From contig JBJXHH010000127.1 in assembly GCA_046160675.1 (NCBI GenBank), forward strand, positions 1 to 6,566: DNA of 6,566 nt, in the 5' to 3' direction. Below the pieces are notes generated by a model. It was not told the origin of the DNA. It saw only the letters and a list, made by a program, of their open reading frames with translations, and ran no database searches. Source of the stretch: JACMJP01 sp046160675 (GTDB taxonomy: Bacteria; Bacteroidota; Bacteroidia; Chitinophagales; BACL12). The translations under genes were made by a program, and so were the position numbers. Each line of letters opens with the position of its first letter. The stretch's first letter is position 1. Of this stretch, positions 1-6,566 are shown piece by piece.

Positions 1-1010
1 ATGCCGGCGATGGCAGGAAAAATAATCACTATCATGAGGGGAGTAATCATGCTTTGTGCTTCTTTAAACGTTTTTGCATAGATAGAAAGCATCAACGTTA
101 TTGCTGCGAAGAAAATATTCAAGGGAAGCAAAAGAATTAACATCATAACGATGGATTGTGGGGCAATCAACCCGTTAAGCAACTCACTTACAGCGGCCAT
201 TTCGCCACCTGACATTTCTGATGAACTTCCAATAATTTTTCCGGAAACCACTATGCCTATGATGCCTGCAATGGCAGAAACAAACCCGCTTAATGCAACA
301 GTAAGCAGTTTGCCTACGTAAATTTCCATACGACTTGCTGATGATACCAGGAGGGTTTCCAGTGAGCCCCTTTCCTTTTCGCCTGCTGCAAGGTCAATAG
401 CAGGATACATGCAACCCACCATGCAAAAAATAATGAAAAAATATGGCAATAATCCACCAATGATACTTCCAAGTTGTTCCCGTTGTGAAGCGAGGTTTCT
501 TGCATCACTTTTTACAGGCTCTAAAATATTTTCATTCAACTGCATACTGGAGATTGTATTCTTTGTAAGCATTTTTTTGTACTGCGTATTGATGGCTTCG
601 ATCAAACCCACTTCAAATTCATTGTTTGTTGAAGTATAAAAATAACTGAAAACAGGCGCCTTCAACTTTGCTAAAGCAGAATCATAATCGGCCGGGAAAA
701 AATAAGCGGCATCTAAACTGTCATCGTTAATGAAAGTTTTTGCAGAAGTAGTATCAGTAATAGAAATAATGTATGTGTTAGGGAGGGCAGTGATAAATTG
801 CTCAAAGTTTTTTTCACCACCATTTGTCACAATGCCGATGCGTAAGGTTTTTCCAGCAGCCTTCTCTGTTTGAGCAGAAATATATTCTGAAAACCCGATA
901 AAAATAAGCGGGTAAATTACCAGGGGAAGAAGCAACATAACCGTGAGTGTTCGCCTGTCACGGGTTATATCTCTCAGTTCTTTATTAAATATAGTGATGA
1001 TATTTTTCAT
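1..1010 (-). CDS. ABC-2 type transporter permease, NatB-like (partial, C-terminus beyond left edge)
   Basis: This is the membrane subunit of an ABC exporter in the inner membrane. Reading the minus strand from ATG at 1010-1008, I translated 336 codons to the window edge with no stop or frameshift, so the gene is intact but truncated by the window. It begins MKNIITIFNKELRDITRDRR, the usual cytoplasmic start of ABC-2 permeases. A first membrane segment lies at about residues 22-40, followed by a soluble extracytoplasmic domain at about 41-180. Further membrane segments lie at about 183-205, 235-256 and 286-312, and another starts near 322. The cytoplasmic motif GEKERGSLETLLVSSASR (about 210-227) is a hallmark of NatB-type permeases. 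The NatA-like ATPase lies 93 bp upstream on the same strand and is the obvious partner. NatAB of Bacillus exports sodium, but the substrate here is unknown. Some relatives carry a fused C-terminal CPBP protease domain, which would lie outside the window. No clear Shine-Dalgarno precedes the start. Confidence 0.9.
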   Translation of the reverse strand, partial: MKNIITIFNKELRDITRDRRTLTVMLLLPLVIYPLIFIGFSEYISAQTEKAAGKTLRIGIVTNGGEKNFEQFITALPNTYIISITDTTSAKTFINDDSLDAAYFFPADYDSALAKLKAPVFSYFYTSTNNEFEVGLIEAINTQYKKMLTKNTISSMQLNENILEPVKSDARNLASQREQLGSIIGGLLPYFFIIFCMVGCMYPAIDLAAGEKERGSLETLLVSSASRMEIYVGKLLTVALSGFVSAIAGIIGIVVSGKIIGSSSEMSGGEMAAVSELLNGLIAPQSIVMMLILLLPLNIFFAAITLMLSIYAKTFKEAQSMITPLMIVIIFPAIAG

Positions 1011-1103
1011 TTCTAAAGAGTTTATAGTTTCATCTGAATGTTTTCTAACAGAATTATAATGTATGTATTTATAATGTTATTGCGAAAGTTGGCATAAGGC
1101 ATA

Positions 1104-1886
1104 TTAAGCATCAACTAAATCATTCTCCGTTGCAAACCTTATAAATTCATCTTCCAATGTTGCTTCCCGCATCCCTGCCTTAAAATCTGTGAATAGCCCG
1201 TTAAAGATTAAACTTCCTTTGTGCATGATGGCAAGATCTTCACTCAGCATATTTACTTCACTCATAATATGCGTTGAAAAAATAATTGTTTTTCCTTGTT
1301 TCTTGCAATCTCTTATCAGTTCGATGATGCTTTTTGCAGCTATCACATCCAGCCCTGCTGTTGGTTCATCAAATACTATGATTTCCGGATCATGAATCAT
1401 TGTTCTTGCAATGGAAACTTTTTGTTTCATACCCGTAGAAAATTTACCAACTCTTCGTTTTGCAAAATCATTAATGCCAAGCCGGTCAAATAATTCCTGT
1501 TTCCTTTTTTGTAAAACATGTTCATCCATGCCATTCAGCCTACCGAAATAATCAATGGTTTCATGCGGGGTGAGCCGATCATACAAACCGGTTGCTCCCG
1601 TTAAAAACCCCAACCTTTTTCTCACCTCAACGCCATCAGCAACAGTGTCAAACCCAGCTACAGTAATGTTTCCGGTTGTAGGTTTCATAATAGTGGCGAT
1701 CATGCGCAGGGTGGTAGTTTTCCCAGCACCATTGGGGCCAAGTAATGTAAAAATTCTTCCCGGTTTACAAATAAAAGAAACATCTTGCACGGCATGAACG
1801 GTTTTGCTCTTCGCATCACCTCCCATTTCTTTTTGTTGTTTTTTGGAAAGCGTAAATGTTTTTGAAATATTATTTATCTCTATCAT
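1104..1886 (-). CDS. ABC transporter ATP-binding protein, NatA-like
   Basis: This 260-residue cytoplasmic ATPase should power the NatB-like permease encoded just downstream. Domain landmarks in order are: Walker A GPNGAGKT (50-57), a NatA-type segment GFLTGATGLYDRLTP (93-107), ABC signature FSTGMKQK (149-156, a variant of LSGGQ), Walker B IIVFDEP with catalytic Glu174 (169-175), D-loop AGLD (177-180) and H-loop His206. All residues needed for ATP hydrolysis are present. The usual Q-loop glutamine appears to be replaced (TG at 96-97 where PQ is common), in a segment that resembles NatA relatives. An insert at about residues 14-28, rich in Lys and Gln, precedes the core fold. The start MIEINNISKTF is the natural beginning of the first beta strand. 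The gene is 57 bp downstream of the TraB-like gene and 93 bp upstream of the permease, all on one strand. The transported substrate cannot be read from the ATPase. Confidence 0.93.
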   Translation of the reverse strand: MIEINNISKTFTLSKKQQKEMGGDAKSKTVHAVQDVSFICKPGRIFTLLGPNGAGKTTTLRMIATIMKPTTGNITVAGFDTVADGVEVRKRLGFLTGATGLYDRLTPHETIDYFGRLNGMDEHVLQKRKQELFDRLGINDFAKRRVGKFSTGMKQKVSIARTMIHDPEIIVFDEPTAGLDVIAAKSIIELIRDCKKQGKTIIFSTHIMSEVNMLSEDLAIMHKGSLIFNGLFTDFKAGMREATLEDEFIRFATENDLVDA

Positions 1887-1943
1887 AAAAATGAAACAGG
1901 TTTATACTTTTTAAGGAAATTTACTTCATCAATCTTTTGCAAA

Positions 1944-2831
1944 TTACACAGGCTTTACAACGTACCCTTTCTTTCTCAATAATTCTATCACCCCATTTTC
2001 TCCAGGCAAATGCCCGGCGCCCACAGCTATAAATGTAGTTTTGCTTTTAATCATTTCTTCAATCTTCGGGATCCAGCTAATATTCCTGTCAGCCAGAAAA
2101 ACATCTTCATACTTCATAAGTTCCGGAGAGCTTTCTTTCATCAGTTTTGCCATTGCTTCCAGGTTTTCTGTTTTATAAGCTCCCACCATCTCTTCAAATA
2201 TTTTATCAAACTTTCCTGGATCATTCACCTCTTCCATTAACCAACTTATTTGCTCATTGTATGGCACTAGATCAAAAAATCCCATTTGTTGCTCCACGGT
2301 TTCAAGCCCTAAAATTGTTTTCTGATTCTGTATGCATTGCATCAGGAAATGCAACTCGAAACTTTCTTTTTCTCCTTTTATCATTTTTTCCGCCATCATC
2401 TGCATAATTACCATCGGCTTCTGATTATTTATACTTTCAATGCTTGTATTGAGTGAATCTTGTAAATATATTTTCAATTTTTCATAGTCCTCAGGCTTCA
2501 TCATTCCTTGCAAAGTTTTTCCTTCAGGCAAAAGCATAAGTGCCTGCAGTTTCATCAGCCCTGTCATGTCATCAAGTTTTATTTCAAAAGCCACTTGTTC
2601 AGTTTGCAACATCACACTATCAATAAACGGACGGATGATGAAATCCTTCTTATCTATAAGATGTATAGTTCCGTAAAGGTAGGAGGGGTTGGCAAGACCG
2701 TTGCCACTGATTTCCCAGAGGAGTGAACTTGTTCTTTCCTGTGAAGTTGTTGTTTTTTCTCCACAGGTATTTGAACTGCATACCAGGAAAAAAATGATGC
2801 CTGCAATAAAACTAAAAATGAATTGTTTCAT
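1944..2831 (-). CDS. TraB/GumN family protein (Tiki-like putative metalloprotease), exported
   Basis: This 295-residue protein matches the TraB/PrgY/GumN family, whose members include the eukaryotic Tiki metalloproteases; in bacteria most are uncharacterised. The family's two GX2H motifs are both visible: GTIH (54-57, in YLYGTIHL) and GAGH (271-274, in AVGAGHLPGENGV). They lie at the two ends of the domain as expected. A conserved acidic position follows the first motif (Glu83 in VAFEIKLDD). The N-terminus (MKQ followed by a hydrophobic stretch at about 4-18) is a signal peptide or anchor, so the mature domain should sit in the periplasm or envelope. Cys18 and Cys23 lie near the expected cleavage site, but neither has a canonical lipobox, so a lipoprotein call is unsafe. 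Length is normal for the family. It is first of three co-directional genes, ahead of the NatA-like ATPase, and diverges from the large T9SS protein gene. Proteolytic activity is inferred from the family only. Confidence 0.87.
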   Translation of the reverse strand: MKQFIFSFIAGIIFFLVCSSNTCGEKTTTSQERTSSLLWEISGNGLANPSYLYGTIHLIDKKDFIIRPFIDSVMLQTEQVAFEIKLDDMTGLMKLQALMLLPEGKTLQGMMKPEDYEKLKIYLQDSLNTSIESINNQKPMVIMQMMAEKMIKGEKESFELHFLMQCIQNQKTILGLETVEQQMGFFDLVPYNEQISWLMEEVNDPGKFDKIFEEMVGAYKTENLEAMAKLMKESSPELMKYEDVFLADRNISWIPKIEEMIKSKTTFIAVGAGHLPGENGVIELLRKKGYVVKPV

Positions 2832-2916
2832 AAATGTGTAAAAAAATTTGCGTAAAGATAACCTACACTCTCATATCTCATTATTTCACTATTTTTAATG
2901 CAGCTAAGTTCTCATT
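2832..2916. promoter_or_regulatory. Divergent intergenic region, likely holding both promoters
   Basis: This 85-bp AT-rich gap separates the divergently read TraB-like gene and the propeller gene, so promoters for both should lie in or near it. The Bacteroidota -7 box is TAnnTTTG. A 7-of-8 match, TATCTTTA, occurs on the minus strand at 2860-2853, 21 bp before the TraB-like start. Another, TATTTTTA, occurs on the plus strand at 2890-2897, 19 bp before the propeller start. Neither has a convincing TTG-type -33 box at the right distance, so the exact sites are weak guesses. Confidence 0.35.
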
Positions 2917-5907
2917 ATGAAAAACATTTTTCAAATCTTTTCGATGAACACCGGATTATTGCCGGTGAGTGTATTTTTTATTTGCATAACAACGAGTTTT
3001 TATTTAGTGAGTCAACATCAAGTTGCTAAAAAGAACAGCAAAGAAAAATCACTGGATGAACCGGCAGATAATTTTTATTTTGCAAGAACTTATCCTTTTG
3101 AAAAGTTTGCCTTGCAATCTTATAAAAATGCCTTATCGCAGGCGCAGAAGGATTACGAAAATAAACTTGCAGACAGCAGAGGGTCAAGCGATAGTTGGGT
3201 TATTGAAGGCCCTTATAATATTAATGGACGGCTCAATACTGTAGCCGTGAATCCGGATGATAACAACACAATTTTAGTGGGCCTTGCAGCGGGAGGGATT
3301 TTCAAATCTGTTGACAATGCGGCAACCTGGTACTCTGTTTTTGATGAATTTTCTTACCTGGCAATTTCACATATTGTATATGATCCCTATGACGGAAACG
3401 TTGTGTATGCTGGCACGGGTGATGCGAACATTTCAGGTTATCCATTTATCGGCGATGGTATATATAAGTCACTTGATGGCGGAGAAAGCTGGAGTTATTC
3501 AGGTTTGAGTGAAACAGGAATCGTTTCAAAAATTATTGTGCATCCCTCAAGCACCAATATTATATATGCAGCAACGATGGGTTTACCTTTTGAAAGAAAT
3601 ATAGACCGTGGGTTGTATAAAAGTACAGATGCCGGAGCAACATGGGAAAAAATTTTATACGTTGATGATGACGCAGGTATTATAGATATCTGTTCTGATC
3701 CGGAAAATGTTGATGTTATTTATGCTGCAAGCTGGAATCGCATTAGAAATAATCATGAAAGCCTTGTGTATGGAGATGATGCACATATTTATAAAAGTAC
3801 AGATGGGGGTGTTAGCTGGGAGATTCTTGGAGGCGGGTTTCCTGATGAGGTAATGAGTCGTATAAGTATAGAAATAAACCCTGAAGTGCCTGAAACCTTG
3901 TATGCATGTTATGTAAATAGTTCTTTAGGGATGGGCGGGATTTATAAAACAACAAACGGAGGCGAAGATTGGGTGGAATTAGATTGGGGTGGTATTGCTG
4001 ATGCCTTTAGCGGTTTCGGTTGGTATTTTGACGGCATACAAATTAACACTAAAGCGCCAGAGAGTTTGTTTGTACAGGGAGTTGGATTATACAGAACAAC
4101 TAATGATGGCGATAGCTGGGAAGAGATTGATGACCCTACCCTACATGCTGATAAACATGCAATGTATTTCCGGGGTGTTGAAACTTATTTTTTATGCACG
4201 GATGGTGGCTTGTACAGAACTACTTCAGATGCTGATCACTGGACGGATGTTGACAATATCCCCTCTACACAATTTTATCATGTTGATCAGAATGTACATG
4301 AACCGGGCATTTATTATGGAGGCTTCCAGGATAACGGAACAAAAGGCGGCAATGAATCTACTGGAGATGAATGGTTCAGCTTGTATGGCGCTGATGGTTT
4401 TCACACAGAATTCAGAACTGACGACCCGGATGTTTTTTATGTAGAATATCAAAATGGAGGATTAATTGTTTTTGATGGTTTTGATTACTACTGGGCTGGC
4501 GACGGAATTGATGATGATGACAGAACGAACTGGAACACACCCTACATTCTTTCAAAACATGATGATGATGTTTTATATGCAGGCACCTACAGGGTGTACA
4601 GAAGTGATGCTGGGGTGTATCCTCTTTATGATCCTATCAGCGATGATCTTACAGATGGTGTTATTTATGAGCCCCGTTTTCATACTGTTACTGTAATTGA
4701 AGAAAGTGATTATGATGCGGAGGTTTTATTTGCAGGAACTACAGATGCAAATGTGCACAGAACTACAGATGGTGGAGATAGTTGGGAAAACATAACTGCA
4801 GATTTACCCGAACAATTTGTTACTGATATCGCCGTATCACACACAAATGAAAACACAGTATTTGTTTCTCATTCCGGCTATAGGGAAAATGATTTTGTAC
4901 CGCATATTCATAAGTCAACTGATCTTGGTGATAGCTGGACAGATATTTCCGGCGACCTTCCTGACCTTGCTGTGAATGCAATTGTGGTGTATCCAACTGA
5001 TGAGGATAAAATTTTTGTTGCCACAGATGGTGGCGTTTATTATACAACTGATGGCGGTTCGGATTGGGAAAGGCTGGGTAATAACATGCCGGTTATCCCT
5101 GTGTATGATCTTGAGTACGATGCAGTAAACAATAAAATTATTGCCGGTACACATGCCAGGGCATGCTGGAGTATTTCCCTCGATGAAATACTTCCCTTGT
5201 CAATTACCGTGAGTAGTGATACATCTATCTGTGCCGGACAAGAGGTTATGCTTACAGCAAGCGGGGCTGTAACCTATTCGTGGGAACCTGCTTCTTCAAT
5301 TGATTGCGACCCACCCTGCGAAACGGTTATTGCTTCTCCAACAGAAACTACAACCTATACAGTAACAGGAACTGATGCACTGGGAAATACTGCTACAGAA
5401 ACAGTTACTGTCATAGTAAACCCTATTCCACCTGAATCATTAATTGAAACAGATGCAAATTGTTTTACAATTACAAATCATTTCTCTACACTCAACTATC
5501 AATGGTTTGATGACGAAGGTACCTTGTTACCAGGGGAGACAGATTTTGTATTTTGTGCTGATGTAAATGATGGCGAATGTTTTTATGTAGTGGTAACAAA
5601 TGCAGCAGGATGCACAGATACATCTGCAATCGTATGTACAATCCTTGAGAGTGTTTCCGATAATTCCCCGTTTTTTCAATTATATGAGAATCCTTCAGGC
5701 GCTGTCATCATGTTTACAACCTCATTGGCAGCAAATGAAATGCTGATTGTAAAAATGTATGACATAAAAGGTGCCGAAGTAAAAACTACTATAATTAACA
5801 ATCAAAGTAAAAACATCATAGATATTTCAACCCTCAGCATTGGAAGTTATTTTCTTGAGGTACGTTCTGGAAATAAAAAGGCTGTAAGGAAATTTGTGAA
5901 AATGTAG
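2917..5907 (+). CDS. T9SS-exported sortilin/GH74-type BNR-repeat beta-propeller protein with Ig-like modules
   Basis: A 996-residue secreted protein. A hydrophobic signal segment at about 13-31 follows MKNIFQIF. A helical, charged linker (about 35-90) leads into a propeller region starting near GPYNINGRL. Ten Asp-box (BNR) repeats of the form Y-K-S/T-T-D-x-G-x-x-W are visible, with their Trp at residues 138, 192, 243, 301, 352, 401, 442, 623, 674 and 717. A 180-residue stretch between repeats seven and eight has the family motif YYGGFQDNGT and one eroded repeat (YRVYRSDAG). This suggests two stacked propellers as in GH74/VPS10-type proteins. An Ig/PKD-like module (about 763-835) and a second Cys-containing module (about 842-909) follow. 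The C-terminus (about 912-996) is a T9SS type A sorting domain, ending IGSYFLEVRSGNKKAVRKFVKM-like with the typical YFLEV and KFVK elements. It is probably surface-attached or released. Enzyme activity is not established: such repeats occur in sialidases, xyloglucanases and non-enzymatic binding proteins. No Shine-Dalgarno is seen; ATG at 2944 is a less likely start. Confidence 0.9.
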   Translation: MKNIFQIFSMNTGLLPVSVFFICITTSFYLVSQHQVAKKNSKEKSLDEPADNFYFARTYPFEKFALQSYKNALSQAQKDYENKLADSRGSSDSWVIEGPYNINGRLNTVAVNPDDNNTILVGLAAGGIFKSVDNAATWYSVFDEFSYLAISHIVYDPYDGNVVYAGTGDANISGYPFIGDGIYKSLDGGESWSYSGLSETGIVSKIIVHPSSTNIIYAATMGLPFERNIDRGLYKSTDAGATWEKILYVDDDAGIIDICSDPENVDVIYAASWNRIRNNHESLVYGDDAHIYKSTDGGVSWEILGGGFPDEVMSRISIEINPEVPETLYACYVNSSLGMGGIYKTTNGGEDWVELDWGGIADAFSGFGWYFDGIQINTKAPESLFVQGVGLYRTTNDGDSWEEIDDPTLHADKHAMYFRGVETYFLCTDGGLYRTTSDADHWTDVDNIPSTQFYHVDQNVHEPGIYYGGFQDNGTKGGNESTGDEWFSLYGADGFHTEFRTDDPDVFYVEYQNGGLIVFDGFDYYWAGDGIDDDDRTNWNTPYILSKHDDDVLYAGTYRVYRSDAGVYPLYDPISDDLTDGVIYEPRFHTVTVIEESDYDAEVLFAGTTDANVHRTTDGGDSWENITADLPEQFVTDIAVSHTNENTVFVSHSGYRENDFVPHIHKSTDLGDSWTDISGDLPDLAVNAIVVYPTDEDKIFVATDGGVYYTTDGGSDWERLGNNMPVIPVYDLEYDAVNNKIIAGTHARACWSISLDEILPLSITVSSDTSICAGQEVMLTASGAVTYSWEPASSIDCDPPCETVIASPTETTTYTVTGTDALGNTATETVTVIVNPIPPESLIETDANCFTITNHFSTLNYQWFDDEGTLLPGETDFVFCADVNDGECFYVVVTNAAGCTDTSAIVCTILESVSDNSPFFQLYENPSGAVIMFTTSLAANEMLIVKMYDIKGAEVKTTIINNQSKNIIDISTLSIGSYFLEVRSGNKKAVRKFVKM

Positions 5908-5970
5908 TTAACTCTAAAAACCACATGCAATACCGCTAACTTATCATGTTGTGTTGAAACACCTATAGTT

Positions 5971-5994
5971 CATTTTATTGTTTAACATAAAATG
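5971..5994. repeat. Perfect inverted repeat in the convergent spacer, possible bidirectional terminator
   Basis: CATTTTAT and its exact reverse complement ATAAAATG flank an 8-base spacer (TGTTTAAC), giving an 8-bp stem. It lies 63 bp after the propeller gene stop and 34 bp beyond the stop of the convergent ABC ATPase gene, where a shared terminator would be expected. The stem is AT-rich and no T-run follows on either strand, so a classical intrinsic terminator is doubtful. A protein-binding palindrome is an alternative. Confidence 0.35.
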
Positions 5995-6012
5995 TAGGAG
6001 AAATGATATAGG

Positions 6013-6027
6013 CTCAAAAAAATTGAG
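6013..6027 (-). terminator. Short hairpin just after the ABC ATPase stop (weak)
   Basis: On the minus strand the sequence CTCAA-TTTTT-TTGAG begins one base after the TGA stop of the siderophore-type ATPase. The 5-bp stem with a 5-base loop could form in the transcript. The stem is short and no U-tract follows it, so termination here is only a suggestion. Confidence 0.2.
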
Positions 6028-6028
6028 G

Positions 6029-6566
6029 TCATAACTTTATTTCAACACTCCGCAATTTTTTATTAAATTGATATTTCCCTTCCAGTAAGAAATCCTCTAT
6101 CCTGTTTTGCTCTATAAGTTCTTCTGTCTTTCCAAAAACAACCTGACCCTTTTTGTTAAACAATAAACAAACATCCGCTATTTGCAGAGAAAGATCTAGC
6201 TCATGAGAGGCGAATAAAATCGTTTTGTTTTGCTGCTTTGCAAGTTTACCAATCATCCTGAAAATTTCTATCCTGTTTATTATGTCAAGATGAGAAGTAG
6301 GTTCATCAAGGAACAAAACAGGTGTATCCTGCACCAATGCTTTTGCCAGAAAAACTTTTTGAGTCTCCCCATCACTGAGTTGATATAGTTTTTTCTTGAT
6401 GAGGGTAGATATTTCTAACTGCTCGATAATATTCTCTACAATTTCAAAATCAGTTTTTTGCAGTTTATGCAAATACCCGGTGTAAGGGGCACGGGCAAAA
6501 AACAAAATTTCTGAAACACTCAAAACCTGCACTGCTTCTGCCCTACCAGGTAAGACTATACTGATT
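6029..6566 (-). CDS. Iron-siderophore/cobalamin-type ABC transporter ATP-binding protein (partial, N-terminus beyond right edge)
   Basis: The reading frame is open from the right edge to a TGA at 6031-6029, giving 178 C-terminal residues. A GTG at 6532 is not the true start: the frame continues upstream as ISIVLPGRAEA, the segment that normally precedes the helical domain, and Walker A must lie outside the window. The block SEILFFARAPYTGYLHKL (about 18-35) matches the 'LGRxPYTG' region of FecE/BtuD/HmuV-type ATPases, which drive import of siderophores, haem or cobalamin through a BtuC-like permease. Counting from the first visible residue, the signature is LSDGE (63-67), Walker B is VLFLDEP with catalytic Glu88 (83-89), the D-loop is SHLD, and the H-loop His121 lies in FASHEL. 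The visible catalytic residues are intact. It converges on the propeller gene. Its permease and binding protein, if linked, would lie to the right. The substrate (iron chelate, haem or B12) cannot be decided. Confidence 0.88.
   Translation of the reverse strand, partial: ISIVLPGRAEAVQVLSVSEILFFARAPYTGYLHKLQKTDFEIVENIIEQLEISTLIKKKLYQLSDGETQKVFLAKALVQDTPVLFLDEPTSHLDIINRIEIFRMIGKLAKQQNKTILFASHELDLSLQIADVCLLFNKKGQVVFGKTEELIEQNRIEDFLLEGKYQFNKKLRSVEIKL

Noticed and set aside
1..1010. Possible pseudogene, because only short closed reading frames are evident on the left flank.
   Set aside because: Manual translation of the minus strand from 1010 gives 336 uninterrupted codons with NatB-type motifs. 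The frame simply continues past the window edge.
1054..1077. Nine-base direct repeat TTATAATGT (1054-1062 and 1069-1077) between the ATPase and permease genes.
   Set aside because: It is very AT-rich, only two copies occur, and there is no matching promoter or operator architecture. Chance is the simplest explanation.
1916..1943. Possible minus-strand promoter ahead of the NatA-like gene: TTTG at 1943-1940 and TAAATTTC at 1923-1916.
   Set aside because: The -7 box misses its final G and the 16-bp spacing is shorter than the usual Bacteroidota spacing. The short gap to the TraB-like gene also fits read-through.
3989..4444. A 151-codon plus-strand frame inside the propeller gene.
   Set aside because: It overlaps the propeller coding frame, its composition is Met/Leu-rich as expected of an off-frame reading, and it has no recognisable domain.
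5950..5962. GTGT-TGAA-ACAC hairpin after the propeller gene.
   Set aside because: It has only a four-base stem with no T-run after it, so it is too weak to call a terminator.
6530..6532. GTG at 6532 as the start of a short, complete ABC ATPase gene.
   Set aside because: The frame stays open to the right edge and the upstream residues fit the family. A protein starting here would lack Walker A.

Overview
The window looks like chromosomal DNA from a member of the Bacteroidota, probably a Chitinophagales- or Sphingobacteriales-like lineage. The best evidence is the secreted 996-residue protein, which ends in a type IX secretion (T9SS, Por-secretion) sorting domain preceded by Ig/PKD-like modules with the 'SICAGQ' and 'TTTYTVTGTD' signatures common in that phylum. 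The DNA is AT-rich, and the starts lack clear Shine-Dalgarno sequences, which is also usual for the phylum.

Layout. Positions 1-1010 (minus) hold the 5' part of an ABC-2 permease of the NatB type, intact and open through the left edge. Positions 1104-1886 (minus) hold its likely partner ATPase (NatA type). Positions 1944-2831 (minus) hold a TraB/GumN-family protein with a signal peptide. These three genes run in the same direction (TraB-like, then ATPase, then permease) with 57- and 93-bp gaps and could be one transcription unit. An 85-bp divergent intergenic region (2832-2916) separates them from the large T9SS-exported beta-propeller protein at 2917-5907 (plus). A 121-bp convergent spacer (5908-6028) contains a perfect 8-bp-stem inverted repeat. 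Positions 6029-6566 (minus) hold the C-terminal part of an iron-siderophore/cobalamin-type ABC ATPase that runs off the right edge.

How the genes work together. The NatA/NatB pair should form an inner-membrane exporter. The TraB-like protein is probably periplasmic or envelope-associated and may act in envelope quality control, but no link to the exporter is proven. The large propeller protein is predicted to be carried across the outer membrane by the T9SS and either attached to the surface or released; its ligand or substrate cannot be read from the sequence. The right-edge ATPase belongs to a separate importer locus.

I found no RNA gene, CRISPR array, insertion sequence or clear phage element. 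No convincing undescribed system is visible. The most worthwhile items are the propeller architecture of the large protein, the TraB-NatA-NatB gene order, and the inverted repeat in the convergent spacer.
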